Assembly: GCA_050015675.1 (NCBI GenBank)
Contig: JBEKAY010000012.1
Location: forward strand, 1 to 64,000
Origin: Fen-1298 sp050015675
GTDB lineage: Bacteria > Bacteroidota > Ignavibacteria > UBA10030
Length of the DNA stretch: 64,000 nt
Reading direction: 5' to 3'
The notes beneath the pieces were generated by a model. That model was not told where the DNA came from. It worked only from the letters and a program-made list of their open reading frames with translations, and made no database searches. This document shows, one piece after another, positions 42,975-52,518 of this stretch. Made by a program: the position numbers and the translations under genes. Positions within the stretch are counted from its first letter, which is position 1; the number at the start of each line of letters is the position of its first letter.

Positions 42975-44471
42975 ATGAAGGAATTTGCTCTCGTAGAAGG
43001 AAAGCCGCGCTGTCATTGCGGTGTCTTTGGTGTCTTTGGTCATCCTGAAGCGTCTGTCTTTTGCTACTATGGTTTGCATGCTCTCCAGCATCGTGGACAG
43101 GAAGCAGCCGGTATCATTTCAAGTGAATGGCTTGTTGATAAGAAAAAGTGGCGCTTCAATATCCAAAAAGGCGTCGGGCTTGTTGCAGATGTTTTCAAAG
43201 ATGAAGACATCCTTCGCAATGGCCTCAAAGGCAATGCTGCCATCGGACACAACAGGTACTCCACAACAGGTTCTTCGGATAACAAATCTAACATTCAACC
43301 CTTTGTAGTGAACTACAAAACCGGCAATCTTGCGCTCGGTCATAATGGGAACCTGACTAATTACCGAGCACTCCGCCATCAGCTTCAAGAAGATGGAACG
43401 ATTTTCCAATCAACTTCCGACAGCGAAATCATTTTGCATCTCATCGCTCACAGCAAGCAGAAAGAGCAAATTCTCCAAATTAAAGAAGCTCTGGATGCTG
43501 TGGAAGGCGCTTATTCACTTGTCATTCTGACGGACGATAGTTTGATTGCTGCACGCGACCCCCACGGATTTCGACCTCTGGCACTTGGCAAAGTGGATGG
43601 AGCATACGTTGTTGCCTCAGAGACTTGCGCTTTCGATATAAATGGTGCGGAATACATCCGCGATATTGCACCTGGTGAAATTGTGGTGATCAACAAAGAT
43701 GTAATTGCGACGGGAAATGTAAAGTCGTACTGGGTTTCTAAAAAATCTTTACAACCGCATCATTGTATCTTTGAATATATCTATTTTGCGCGCCCGGATA
43801 GCAAAGTCTTCGGTGTCAATGTCGATAAAGTACGTCGCAAGTTGGGAAAACTTCTTGCCGGCGAAAATCCGGTTGCACCAGAATCGCCCGATGATAAAGT
43901 AATTGTCATCAGCGTTCCTGATTCCAGCAACACCTGCACTCTTGGATATGTTACCGAAAGTAATAAACAAGGATTGAAGGTAAAACTCGAACTTGGTCTT
44001 ATCCGCAACCACTACATTGGGCGGACATTTATACAGCCGCAACAGAATCATCGCGAGTTGAAAGTGAAGGTGAAATTCAACACAGTGAAGGGAGTGTTGA
44101 AGGGCAAGAAAGTTGTCATTGTTGATGATTCAATTGTTCGAGGGACTACATCAAAATTATTGGTGAAAATGATTCGAGAAGCGGAACCAAAAGAAGTGCA
44201 TTTTCGCATTTCCAGTCCTCCCATCAAATTTCCATGTCATTACGGAATGGATTTTCCAAGCCGCGAGGAATTGATCGCAAACAGATTAAACGGCGATATT
44301 GAGGCCATCCGTCAGGAATTAGGCGTTGACAGTCTTTCCTATCTGCCAATGGAAAAACTTCTTGCATCTGCCCCGACAGATGATGGTAAACATTATTGCA
44401 CCGCCTGTTTCAGCGGCAACTATCCGGTACCCATCGACCCGGAAGCGGCAAAGAACGAAAACGATCAGTAA
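42975..44471 (+). CDS. purF: Amidophosphoribosyltransferase
   Basis: This enzyme catalyses the first committed step of purine synthesis, moving the glutamine amide to PRPP. The start at ATG 42975 gives a 14-residue leader before Cys15 of CGVFGVFGHPEA. That matches the Bacillus type, in which a propeptide is removed to expose the catalytic Cys. Other motifs are LQHRGQEAAGI, GHNRYSTTGSS and the PRPP loop VVIVDDSIVRGTT. C-terminal cysteines (FPCHYG, HYCTACFSG) fit an iron-sulfur form. The stop overlaps the pgsA start by one base. Confidence 0.95.
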   Translation: MKEFALVEGKPRCHCGVFGVFGHPEASVFCYYGLHALQHRGQEAAGIISSEWLVDKKKWRFNIQKGVGLVADVFKDEDILRNGLKGNAAIGHNRYSTTGSSDNKSNIQPFVVNYKTGNLALGHNGNLTNYRALRHQLQEDGTIFQSTSDSEIILHLIAHSKQKEQILQIKEALDAVEGAYSLVILTDDSLIAARDPHGFRPLALGKVDGAYVVASETCAFDINGAEYIRDIAPGEIVVINKDVIATGNVKSYWVSKKSLQPHHCIFEYIYFARPDSKVFGVNVDKVRRKLGKLLAGENPVAPESPDDKVIVISVPDSSNTCTLGYVTESNKQGLKVKLELGLIRNHYIGRTFIQPQQNHRELKVKVKFNTVKGVLKGKKVVIVDDSIVRGTTSKLLVKMIREAEPKEVHFRISSPPIKFPCHYGMDFPSREELIANRLNGDIEAIRQELGVDSLSYLPMEKLLASAPTDDGKHYCTACFSGNYPVPIDPEAAKNENDQ

Positions 44472-45022
44472 TGCATCGCTATCTCACAATTTCTAATCTT
44501 CTCAGTGTAAGCCGTATCTTTTTGGTGATTCCAATGGGATATTGCCTTGTCTTGGAATTTCCATATCATCGTTTGTGGACTGCAGGAATTATTGTAATCG
44601 CAGTTGTGACAGATTTACTTGACGGATTCCTTGCAAGAAAATTGCATCAAGTAACAGACCTCGGTAAAATTCTCGATCCGCTTGCAGATAAAATTGGAAT
44701 CGGTATCTATGCGGTGTTGATTGCATGGGCAGGCGATGTACCTGTATGGTTTGTGATTTTTGTTCTTTTGCGAGACCTTCTTATATTTAGCGGTGGATTA
44801 TACATACAACGGGCAAAAAAAATTATACCTCAATCCAATTGGCCTGGTAAAATTGCCGTTACACTTGTTGCTTTGGTTCTTTTCTTGGGTACAATTCAAG
44901 TGGACGCACTACATCACCTTTTCATTTATACAATTTGGGTAAGCGTTGTTATGATGTTGTGGTCGATGGTGAGCTATGCGCAGAGGTTGTTCATTGGCCG
45001 GAATATTGAAACGGTGAAGTAA
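44471..45022 (+). CDS. pgsA: CDP-alcohol phosphatidyltransferase, PgsA-like
   Basis: This 183-aa inner-membrane protein has four or more hydrophobic segments. It has the CDP-alcohol phosphotransferase signature DG..AR........G...D...D (about residues 52-76, with LLDGFLARKL and LGKILDPLADK). It probably makes phosphatidylglycerol phosphate for anionic phospholipids. The start at 44471 overlaps the purF stop (TAATG). It lies 2 nt before ftsY, so purF-pgsA-ftsY are coupled. Confidence 0.9.
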   Translation: MHRYLTISNLLSVSRIFLVIPMGYCLVLEFPYHRLWTAGIIVIAVVTDLLDGFLARKLHQVTDLGKILDPLADKIGIGIYAVLIAWAGDVPVWFVIFVLLRDLLIFSGGLYIQRAKKIIPQSNWPGKIAVTLVALVLFLGTIQVDALHHLFIYTIWVSVVMMLWSMVSYAQRLFIGRNIETVK

Positions 45023-45024
45023 CA

Positions 45025-45984
45025 ATGGGAATTTTTGACACACTTTCAAAATTTAAATCCGGACTCGCTAAAACGCGGGATTCGATCATCAGCAAGGTGC
45101 AGCAGCTTGCTGCAACGAAAAGCACGATCGATGACGAAATGCTAAATCAATTAGAAGATATTTTGATTGCAGGTGATGTTGGTGTGCAGACAACGAATGT
45201 CATCTTATTTCACCTGAAACGTCGTGTAAAAGAAGATAAGTACGAATCCACATCCCAACTTATTTCTTTATTGAAAGAAGAAGTCGAAACGATTCTACAC
45301 GTCGACGACGGAAAAGAATCATCCTTGAAAATTCTACCTGCATCGGCTAAGCCTTTCGTGGTGATGGTTGTTGGAGTGAATGGAGTAGGTAAAACGACGA
45401 CGATCGGCAAGATGGCATATCAATACCGTCAAGCAGGTCAAAAGGTTGTCATCGGAGCGGCGGATACTTTTCGTGCGGCGGCGAATGAGCAACTCGAAAT
45501 TTGGGCACAACGCGCTGGTGTAGATATTATACAGCAATCGCATGGTGCAGATCCGGCATCCGTGGCGTTTGATACAATCAATTCCGCTCTTTCGAAGCAA
45601 GCCGATGTGGTTATTATCGATACTGCTGGGCGTTTGCATACAAAAACAAATTTAATGGAAGAGTTGAAAAAGATTAAGCGGGTGATGGCAAAACGTCTGC
45701 CCGGAGCTCCGCACGAAGTATTGCTTGTGCTCGATGCCACAACAGGACAAAACGGCCTGCAACAAGTGAAACACTTTACCGAAGCTGTTGAAGTAACGGG
45801 ACTTGTTTTAACAAAACTTGATGGCACGGCAAAAGGTGGAATTGTCCTTGCTATCAGCAATGAGATGAAGATGCCGGTAAAGTTTATTGGCGTTGGCGAA
45901 AAGATTGACGACCTTCAAATTTTTGATCGTCGTGCATTTGTCGATGCTTTGTTTGAAGGAAACAAGACCGATGATAAGAAGTAG
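45025..45984 (+). CDS. ftsY: Signal recognition particle receptor FtsY
   Basis: This SRP GTPase docks ribosome-nascent chain complexes at the Sec translocon. The 319-aa product has the NG domain only: G1 VGVNGVGKTTTIGKMAY, then AADTFRAAA, DTAGRLH, TKLDGTAKGG and the C-terminal GEKIDDLQIFD. The acidic A domain of E. coli FtsY is lacking, so membrane binding relies on the N-terminal helix. Confidence 0.96.
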   Translation: MGIFDTLSKFKSGLAKTRDSIISKVQQLAATKSTIDDEMLNQLEDILIAGDVGVQTTNVILFHLKRRVKEDKYESTSQLISLLKEEVETILHVDDGKESSLKILPASAKPFVVMVVGVNGVGKTTTIGKMAYQYRQAGQKVVIGAADTFRAAANEQLEIWAQRAGVDIIQQSHGADPASVAFDTINSALSKQADVVIIDTAGRLHTKTNLMEELKKIKRVMAKRLPGAPHEVLLVLDATTGQNGLQQVKHFTEAVEVTGLVLTKLDGTAKGGIVLAISNEMKMPVKFIGVGEKIDDLQIFDRRAFVDALFEGNKTDDKK

Positions 45985-46047
45985 AAGGAATTAAGTAGTA
46001 AGCAGAAATTGTAGTTACATTTTTTGGTTTTTATTCATCATCTAAAA

Positions 46048-47916
46048 ATGTCTTTTAAAATTCACATATTATCACCTGAGTTATCCAACAAAATTGCTGC
46101 CGGTGAAGTAGTGCAGCGTCCTGCAGCTGTCGTTAAAGAGTTGATTGAGAACTCACTTGATGCTAAAGCAACGCGCATCAGCATTATCGTCAAAGATGCA
46201 GGCAAAGCGTTTATTCAGGTAGTGGACGACGGCGAGGGAATGTCCGAACAAGATGCATCGCTCGCGTTCCGAAGACATGCCACGAGCAAGATTCATTCGG
46301 CAAGCGATCTGGAAGAAATCCGGACGCTTGGATTCCGTGGTGAAGCGCTTGCATCTATAGCGGCAGTTGCACAAGTGGAATTAAAAACTCGAACAGATTC
46401 TGATGACCTCGCAACGCACATCCGGATTGAAGGCAGCGAGACTAAAGAGAAATCTAAGTCAGCGCTGGAGCGTGGGACAAATATTACGGTTCGTAATTTA
46501 TTCTACAATACTCCGGCGCGGCGCAACTTTCTAAAAACCCGCCACACCGAACTGAAGAACATAACCGACGTGATTGTGCGGATGGCGCTTGCATATCCTG
46601 AAGTTGAATGGTTTTATAGAAGTGACGATGAGATCATGCTCGATTTGAAATCGCAAACTGTTGAAAGACGGGTTGCGGAAGTTTTTGGTAAGTCACAATT
46701 TGGTTCAATGTTCAAATTTGACGATGCCAACGATTTGATGACGGTAAATGGATTTCTCGGCAAACCGAACTTTGCGCGCAAAAGCCGCGTGGAACAATTT
46801 GTCTTTCTGAACCGACGATTCATTTTTAGCAGAATGATTAACCATGCGGTTTTTCAGGCGTATGAACATTTGTTGGAAAAAGGATCATTTCCTTTCTTTA
46901 TTCTAAATTGTACGATTGATCCGAAAAAAATTGATGTCAATGTCCATCCATCCAAGATGGAAGTGAAATTTGAAAACGAATCGAATGTTTATCGCATTAT
47001 CCTATCTATTGTACGGAAGGCGCTCGCGGCAAATGATTTGATTCCATCGATGTCGTTCCGTGACGGAAATGCGGTCTCACCGCTTGATGCCAAGTTCCGA
47101 TTTAGTGAACAAGCGTGGAAACAGGGAACTATTGATCAAACAGGTGCACCGGTGTTCCCACTCCGCCCCGACATTCGGTCTGGTGAGCAATCGATGCCGA
47201 CAACACCTAATATTATCGGTCTTGATGATATTCGATCTTCTGAATCAAGTTCGGAATCTCCGCTGCCGTTTGATGCGTCTGCCTCTTCATCGTCGCTCAA
47301 TCGCATCCTTGCGCAAAGATCGGCGCTGGATCAATCGCAAATGCCGGAGAGCAAACCGATTTGGCAGGCGCACAATAAATATATCATTTCACAAATTCAC
47401 AACGGTTTGATGATTATTGATCAACACGCAGCGCACGAACGTATTCTCTACGAACGCGTGATGGCGAATTTCGAGAACACTCTACCATCGTCGCAGCAGC
47501 TTCTATTTCCAGAAACCATTGATCTGGGGGCAAGTGATTATTCGTTAGTAAAAGAATTACTTCCGGATCTTGTGCGTCTTGGGTTCGACATGCGGCTGTT
47601 CGGTAAAAACACGGTCGTAATAGATGGCATTCCAGCAGATGTTCGCATTGGAAAGGAAAAAAAAATCCTGCAGGAAGTGCTGGATGAATTCAAAAACAAC
47701 GAGCATGCCGGTGTGAAAGATGTACGCGACAATCTGGCGAAATCTTTTGCATGCAAGGCGGCGATTAAAGCAGGGGATAGATTGAATGTGACAGAGATGG
47801 TTGTGCTGATCGAACAATTGTTCCTTGCAAAAATGCCGTACGTATGTCCGCATGGCAGGCCGGTGATCGTGAAAATTCCGTTAGAAGAACTCGACAAACG
47901 GTTTGGAAGAACATAA
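46048..47916 (+). CDS. mutL: DNA mismatch repair protein MutL
   Basis: This 622-aa protein has the GHKL ATPase motifs KELIENSLDAKA, VDDGEGM and RTLGFRGEALASI in the N-terminal third. The C-terminal endonuclease motif is intact (IIDQHAAHERILYERV, and SFACKAAIKAGD with CPHGRPV). It is therefore a nicking MutL of the kind found in species without MutH. The ATG at 46048 is preferred over a TTG at 46024. Confidence 0.95.
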   Translation: MSFKIHILSPELSNKIAAGEVVQRPAAVVKELIENSLDAKATRISIIVKDAGKAFIQVVDDGEGMSEQDASLAFRRHATSKIHSASDLEEIRTLGFRGEALASIAAVAQVELKTRTDSDDLATHIRIEGSETKEKSKSALERGTNITVRNLFYNTPARRNFLKTRHTELKNITDVIVRMALAYPEVEWFYRSDDEIMLDLKSQTVERRVAEVFGKSQFGSMFKFDDANDLMTVNGFLGKPNFARKSRVEQFVFLNRRFIFSRMINHAVFQAYEHLLEKGSFPFFILNCTIDPKKIDVNVHPSKMEVKFENESNVYRIILSIVRKALAANDLIPSMSFRDGNAVSPLDAKFRFSEQAWKQGTIDQTGAPVFPLRPDIRSGEQSMPTTPNIIGLDDIRSSESSSESPLPFDASASSSSLNRILAQRSALDQSQMPESKPIWQAHNKYIISQIHNGLMIIDQHAAHERILYERVMANFENTLPSSQQLLFPETIDLGASDYSLVKELLPDLVRLGFDMRLFGKNTVVIDGIPADVRIGKEKKILQEVLDEFKNNEHAGVKDVRDNLAKSFACKAAIKAGDRLNVTEMVVLIEQLFLAKMPYVCPHGRPVIVKIPLEELDKRFGRT

Positions 47917-47976
47917 GAGATATATTCTTCGCGATGAACGTGAATCACCTTTCAATAGACTAAGGAGAGAGGTGCA

Positions 47977-48882
47977 GTGAACAAGAAAATTGTTGGCGCG
48001 TTTCTTTTATTGCGCCCTACCCAATGGGCGAAAAATGTTTTTCTCTTCGCTCCGCTTATTTTCTCGAAACATCTATTTGAAACGGCATATCTCTGGCGGG
48101 AAGTGCTTGCGTTCGCTGGCTTCTGTCTTGTCTCCAGTATTGTGTACGTCATCAACGACATTGCAGATCGTGAAGCAGATAAGCTTCATCCCATAAAAAG
48201 AAATCGTCCGTTTGCATCTGGGCTTCTCCGTTTATCTGATGTCGTCGTCGTTGTTCTTATTTTGCTTGCGGTTGTCGTCAGTTTGACGCCATATCTCAGT
48301 TTGCGGTTCTGGTACACAATTGCGCTATACGGATTTCTCAATCTTACATATTCGTTCTGGTTGAAGCAAGTTGTTATAGTGGATGTGTTTATCATCGCGG
48401 CGGGATTTATGCTGCGCGTTCTTGCCGGTGTCTTCGCTATTGAAGTTGTGATTTCTTCGTGGCTAATACTGTGTACACTCTTCGTCTCTGTATTCCTCGC
48501 GGTCTCCAAACGGCGCGGCGAATTGATGCTTAGTACCGCGACCGATTCCTATGCTTCGCGTCCGGTGTTGAAACAGTACGATGTAGCGTTCTTGGATCAA
48601 ATCATGACAGTAGCAGCGTCTGGAATGGCAATTTCGTACGCGCTCTATACAGTTGCCGAGCGTACAGTTATTATTTTTGGAACAGAGAATCTCATCTTCA
48701 CTACAGTGTTTGTATTGTTTGGCATTTTTCGGTACATCTTTCTTATGCGAGGACGAAAAACAGACGACAACCCGATGCACTTGTTGCTGAGTGATGTGCC
48801 ATTGGTTGTGAACATTCTGCTCTGGTTCCTTGCTTGTGTATTTGTCATTTATTTTCATGACACAACCAGATGGATATTCTAA
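47977..48882 (+). CDS. UbiA-family prenyltransferase, decaprenyl-phosphate phosphoribosyltransferase-like
   Basis: This 301-aa polytopic membrane protein starts at GTG 47977 with AAGGAGAG at normal distance. The first Asp-rich motif is NDIADREAD (NDxxDxxxD), followed by HPIKRNRPFASG. That pattern is characteristic of the subgroup transferring 5-phosphoribose to polyprenyl phosphate (Rv3806c-like), as opposed to quinone UbiA. Candidate products are polyprenyl-phosphoribose precursors for cell-surface arabinose-type sugars. The epimerase DprE1/2 is not in the window. It is tightly followed by a DUF362 gene. Confidence 0.85.
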   Translation: MNKKIVGAFLLLRPTQWAKNVFLFAPLIFSKHLFETAYLWREVLAFAGFCLVSSIVYVINDIADREADKLHPIKRNRPFASGLLRLSDVVVVVLILLAVVVSLTPYLSLRFWYTIALYGFLNLTYSFWLKQVVIVDVFIIAAGFMLRVLAGVFAIEVVISSWLILCTLFVSVFLAVSKRRGELMLSTATDSYASRPVLKQYDVAFLDQIMTVAASGMAISYALYTVAERTVIIFGTENLIFTTVFVLFGIFRYIFLMRGRKTDDNPMHLLLSDVPLVVNILLWFLACVFVIYFHDTTRWIF

Positions 48883-48883
48883 G

Positions 48884-50026
48884 ATGAAATTACCTGAACC
48901 CAAGCTTCCAAATAAAATCACTGGTCTTCCAACTTGTACGCCGAAAGTAGCCGTCGTGAAGACAACGCCGCACACAGTGCTAGAAGATATACAGCGCGCA
49001 ATGGAACTTGCCGGAATGAAGGATGCGTTGAAACTCGGTGCAACGACAATTCTGAAAGATAACATCTCATGGCATTTCCCTTTCCCAGGTGCAAATACAA
49101 CACCTTGGCAACTTGAGGCTACAATTCTTGGTCTGCACAGGAATGGTTTTAACGATGTTGTGTGTGTGCAAAATAAAACGGTAGTAACGGATGCCTTCAA
49201 AGGTGAGGACCTGAACAAGTATATACCGTTGTTTAAAAAATATCAGATTCCAGTTCTCTTCAATTTTAAGGATAATGATATGAAGTGGGTTGAGTATAAA
49301 CCAAAATCACGAATGCTTGTTCTCGATCAAATCTTCCTGGATGGCATCTGGATTCCAGATTACTTTTTTGGAAAGAACATCCTTCATCTACCGACTGTGA
49401 AATGTCATATCTATACAACGACAACCGGAGCAATGAAAAATGCATTCGGTGGTTTGCTGGCTACGCATAGGCACTATACACATACGTGGATTCATGAAAC
49501 ACTTGTAGATTTACTTGCCATTCAGAAAGAAATTCATTCGGGCGTTTTCGCAGTCATGGATGGAACCACCGCGGGGAACGGCCCAGGACCGCGAACCATG
49601 ATTCCTGTAGAAAAGAATCTTATTCTTGCCAGTGCCGATCAGGTAGCGATTGATGCAGTTGCGGCGAAAATGATGGGATTCGATCCGCTCTCTATTCACT
49701 ATATTAATCTGGCGCATCAAAGCGGTCTCGGATGCGGCGACCCCCGCGGAATTACTCTGGTGGGAGAAGACATTTCAAACGAAAACTGGAAATTTACAGT
49801 TGGTGATAATTTAGCAAGCAGGGCGGGTGACCTGCTATGGTTTGGATTCTTAAAAAAGCTCCAAAGTATTTTCTTCCGCACACCCCTTGTCAACTTGTTT
49901 ATTTTTGGCTCGGAGTTTTATCACGACTATTACCGGTGGCCGATTCGAGATAAACGCGTGTTCAAACGCTGGCGTACGAAAACGCAGTGGGGAAAACTTT
50001 TTGCATCATACCCGCCAATCGGATAA
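48884..50026 (+). CDS. DUF362 domain-containing protein
   Basis: This 380-aa protein resembles DUF362 in KVAVVKTTPHTVLEDIQRAM, LPTVKCHIYTTTTGAMKNAF, FAVMDGTTAGNGPGPRTM and ADQVAIDAVAAKMMGFDP. The ferredoxin domain that follows DUF362 in some homologues is absent. The start is uncertain. ATG 48884 directly follows the previous stop; ATG 48857 would give a 26-nt overlap. The function is unknown; coupling to the UbiA-type gene suggests a joint pathway. Confidence 0.8.
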   Translation: MKLPEPKLPNKITGLPTCTPKVAVVKTTPHTVLEDIQRAMELAGMKDALKLGATTILKDNISWHFPFPGANTTPWQLEATILGLHRNGFNDVVCVQNKTVVTDAFKGEDLNKYIPLFKKYQIPVLFNFKDNDMKWVEYKPKSRMLVLDQIFLDGIWIPDYFFGKNILHLPTVKCHIYTTTTGAMKNAFGGLLATHRHYTHTWIHETLVDLLAIQKEIHSGVFAVMDGTTAGNGPGPRTMIPVEKNLILASADQVAIDAVAAKMMGFDPLSIHYINLAHQSGLGCGDPRGITLVGEDISNENWKFTVGDNLASRAGDLLWFGFLKKLQSIFFRTPLVNLFIFGSEFYHDYYRWPIRDKRVFKRWRTKTQWGKLFASYPPIG

Positions 50027-50041
50027 TAATCTGTGAATGCA

Positions 50042-50929
50042 ATGCAGTCGGCATCAAGAACACGCGCAGAATCGTATCTGCTTTCCTTAACGATCATCTG
50101 GGGCAGCACGTTTGTTCTGACTAAATTTATCCTCGAGAACGCATCTCCTTTTGTCTATGTCGCCGCCCGTTTTTTTATTGCATCGATTCTGTTTGCAGCG
50201 TTCTTCTTCAGACGACTACGCACAATCTCGAAGGATGCAGTCGTTAAAGGTCTGGTTCTTGGTGTGCTACTATTTTTAGGCTTTATGCTGCAAACAATAG
50301 GGATGAAATTCACGACTGCTTCAAAATCTGCATTCATCACCGGACTCATGGTTGTCTTCACGCCAATATTTCAACTCGTCATTGAGCGTAAAGCGCCAAA
50401 GATTGGAAATATTATCGGAGTTGTGCTCGTTGCCATTGGGTTGTATCTCTTAACATCTCCCAAAGGATCAGAATTTAATATTGGTGATGCACTGACTCTC
50501 GTGTGCGCTGTTTTGTTCAGCATATACACCGTGTATCTCGGCGTTTATGGCAAAGACCATGACCCCGCCCATTTGACTTTTATACAGTTTGCTTCAACGG
50601 CAATTCTTGCTGCAATAGCAATTCCTTTTTTAGAAACAGCATACATGAATCTGACTGACAATTTCCTTTTGAATCTTGCATATTTAGCGGTAATGCCAAC
50701 TGTAGTTGCATTATATGTGATGGCAAAATATCAGAAGTACACTACGCCGACACGGAGTGCAATTATTTATTCGATGGAACCGCCCATTGCCGCAATCTTT
50801 GCTTTTTTTATTGTTGGCGAACAAATTGGAATGGTTGGAATCGTTGGAGGAATCTTAATTCTATCCGGTCTGATAGTATCGGAGTTATCGGATGTAATTT
50901 TCATACGCAAGAAAAATGAATTGCATTAA
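50042..50929 (+). CDS. EamA/DMT-family transporter
   Basis: This inner-membrane protein of about 295 aa has ten hydrophobic segments in two EamA repeats: LTIIWGSTFVLTKFIL at the N-terminus, and AIIYSMEPPIAAIFAFFIVG in the second half. It is a probable metabolite exporter of unknown substrate. A GTG at 50033 would add three residues. Confidence 0.88.
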   Translation: MQSASRTRAESYLLSLTIIWGSTFVLTKFILENASPFVYVAARFFIASILFAAFFFRRLRTISKDAVVKGLVLGVLLFLGFMLQTIGMKFTTASKSAFITGLMVVFTPIFQLVIERKAPKIGNIIGVVLVAIGLYLLTSPKGSEFNIGDALTLVCAVLFSIYTVYLGVYGKDHDPAHLTFIQFASTAILAAIAIPFLETAYMNLTDNFLLNLAYLAVMPTVVALYVMAKYQKYTTPTRSAIIYSMEPPIAAIFAFFIVGEQIGMVGIVGGILILSGLIVSELSDVIFIRKKNELH

Positions 50930-51020
50930 AATTCATCAATTACGTCGATCTATAGAAGAATTTAGTGAACTGTGTCAAGTGAAAAAGTGGGTTTAATGAT
51001 AAAAATTATTTATTCAGTAC

Positions 51021-51049
51021 TTGCGTAATTCAAAATCAAAAAGTATATT
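51021..51049 (+). promoter_or_regulatory. Promoter immediately before a start codon (probable leaderless mRNA)
   Basis: TTGCGT (51021-51026), a 17-bp spacer and TATATT (51044-51049). The ATG is at 51058, about where transcription should begin. Confidence 0.68.
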
Positions 51050-51057
51050 ATCAACAT

Positions 51058-51468
51058 ATGGGAACAAGGCAGAAATATTCTCTTCTAATAATTCTTTTAG
51101 TAATTTTTGGCAGCTCTGTATCTGCTCAGATATCCACTCCACAGATTACTGGGGTTTCTGCACAAAGCGATGGTACTATCTTGATTAGTTGGACGATCGG
51201 ATCAGAAAATGGTGTTGGTTATTATGAAATATATAGAAGTACCGACCTTAATGGACCCTTCAGCCATATCGGTGATACACCAAAGGGAACTTTATATTTC
51301 ATCGATAAAAGTGATTTATTTAAAACAACGAGTAAATATTTTTGTTATAAAGTAACAGTAGTTGGTTCTGGTGATTCACGAACAAGCAACATTATGGGTG
51401 TTTTATATAACAGTACAAGTTCGGCGGCAAAACGCACGTGGGGCAGCATCAAGGCGATGTTCCGCTGA
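51058..51468 (+). CDS. Small secreted fibronectin type III-like protein
   Basis: This 136-aa product has a signal peptide (ends SVSAQ) and one Fn3-like domain (about 28-115: PQITGVSAQSDGTILISW, then GYYEIYRS, then FCYKVTVVGSG). A basic C-terminal tail follows. There is no sorting domain. No ribosome-binding site exists and the promoter abuts the ATG, so the mRNA is probably leaderless. Confidence 0.82.
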   Translation: MGTRQKYSLLIILLVIFGSSVSAQISTPQITGVSAQSDGTILISWTIGSENGVGYYEIYRSTDLNGPFSHIGDTPKGTLYFIDKSDLFKTTSKYFCYKVTVVGSGDSRTSNIMGVLYNSTSSAAKRTWGSIKAMFR

Positions 51469-51500
51469 AGTTTGATGTAACAACAAAGAGATTTTTTATC

Positions 51501-51527
51501 AAGCGATCGTTCTGCATCGCTTTTTTT
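51501..51527 (+). terminator. Terminator after the Fn3-like gene
   Basis: AAGCGAT (51501-51507) pairs with ATCGCTT (51516-51522); T7 follows. Confidence 0.78.
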
Positions 51528-51543
51528 GTTTTTAGGCGGTTTG

Positions 51544-52155
51544 ATGAAGCCTTTGATTCTTGCATCTCAATCACCACGAAGAAAGAATCTGCTAAAACAG
51601 ATTGGAATGAAGTTTCGTGTTATTCCAAGCCGAGCTGCGGAAGTTTTCTCTTCTCGTCAGAGTCCGGGTGAGAACGCTCAACGCATTGCATTAGAAAAGG
51701 CAATAGATGTTGCTGCTCGTCTGCGAAAAGGAATTGTAATTGGTGCGGACACGATTGTTGTTCTCGATAATCATGTTCTCGGCAAACCGAAATCCAAAGA
51801 TGATGCCAAACGAATGCTGAGATTATTAAGCGGGCGCGAGCATTCGGTCTTTACCGGTTTTGCATTAAGAGATGTGGAATCTGGAAAGCATACAGCAGGG
51901 GTGGAAGAAACAAAAGTTCGCTTTCGGAAATTGACAGAGAAAGAGATTGCTGATTACGTTGATAGTGGTTCGCCGATGGACAAGGCAGGTTCCTATGGAA
52001 TTCAGGATGACTTTGGAGCTGTCTTCGTCGAGCGAGTGAACGGATGTTTCTATAATGTTGTAGGATTCCCGCTTGCGCGCTTTTATTCAACCTTACAGCG
52101 ATTTGCATCTGATTTGGAAACTTTCCAGAAAGAGAACAATAAAATCGATAAATAG
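51544..52155 (+). CDS. maf: Maf family nucleotide pyrophosphatase
   Basis: This 203-aa housecleaning enzyme hydrolyses non-canonical nucleoside triphosphates such as dTTP/UTP analogues. Motifs are LILASQSPRRKNLLKQIG, GADTIVVLDNHVLGKP, SGREHSVFTGF and YVDSGSPMDKAGSYGIQ. ATG 51544 is chosen over the upstream TTG, which would run into the preceding terminator. Confidence 0.93.
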   Translation: MKPLILASQSPRRKNLLKQIGMKFRVIPSRAAEVFSSRQSPGENAQRIALEKAIDVAARLRKGIVIGADTIVVLDNHVLGKPKSKDDAKRMLRLLSGREHSVFTGFALRDVESGKHTAGVEETKVRFRKLTEKEIADYVDSGSPMDKAGSYGIQDDFGAVFVERVNGCFYNVVGFPLARFYSTLQRFASDLETFQKENNKIDK

Positions 52156-52183
52156 GTAGTGAAAGAATTGACTAGTACAATAA

Positions 52184-52214
52184 AAAACCCGTCGAGAAAT
52201 CCTCGACGGGTTTT
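52184..52214. terminator. Bidirectional terminator between maf and csp
   Basis: A perfect 13-bp stem (52184-52196 with 52202-52214) has A-rich and T-rich flanks. It serves the converging maf (+) and cold-shock (-) genes. Confidence 0.9.
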
Positions 52215-52231
52215 GCCTTGTTGAAGCTTTT

Positions 52232-52435
52232 TTAAGCAGGCTTTGCAACTTTTACCGCCTGTAATCCTTTCGGACCCTGTTCAACTTCGAATTCTACTTT
52301 ATCGCCTTCGTTGAGCGTTTTGTAGCCGTCTCCGTTGATGGACTTGTAATGCACGAATATGTCTTCACCGCTTTCTCGTTTGATGAAGCCATATCCTTTT
52401 GTATTATTGAACCACTTTACTGTACCCTGTTCCAT
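52232..52435 (-). CDS. cspA: Cold-shock domain protein
   Basis: This is a 67-aa single cold-shock domain with both RNA-binding motifs: KGYGFI (RNP1) and DIFVHY (RNP2). It binds single-stranded RNA/DNA and acts as an RNA chaperone. AAGGGG lies upstream. The leader is long and contains a hairpin at 52495-52518. Confidence 0.95.
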   Translation of the reverse strand: MEQGTVKWFNNTKGYGFIKRESGEDIFVHYKSINGDGYKTLNEGDKVEFEVEQGPKGLQAVKVAKPA

Positions 52436-52490
52436 ACAGGTTCATCCCCTTGATGCATTGAACATCACACCGCAACTTTGTCTCTCAACG

Positions 52491-52518
52491 AAAAAGGTGT
52501 AACGAATGCTTTACACCT
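52491..52518 (-). terminator. Hairpin with T run upstream of the cold-shock gene
   Basis: On the minus strand, AGGTGTAA pairs with TTACACCT (8 bp, loop of 8) and is followed by T5. It may terminate the polymerase-like operon or act as a leader element of csp. Confidence 0.6.
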
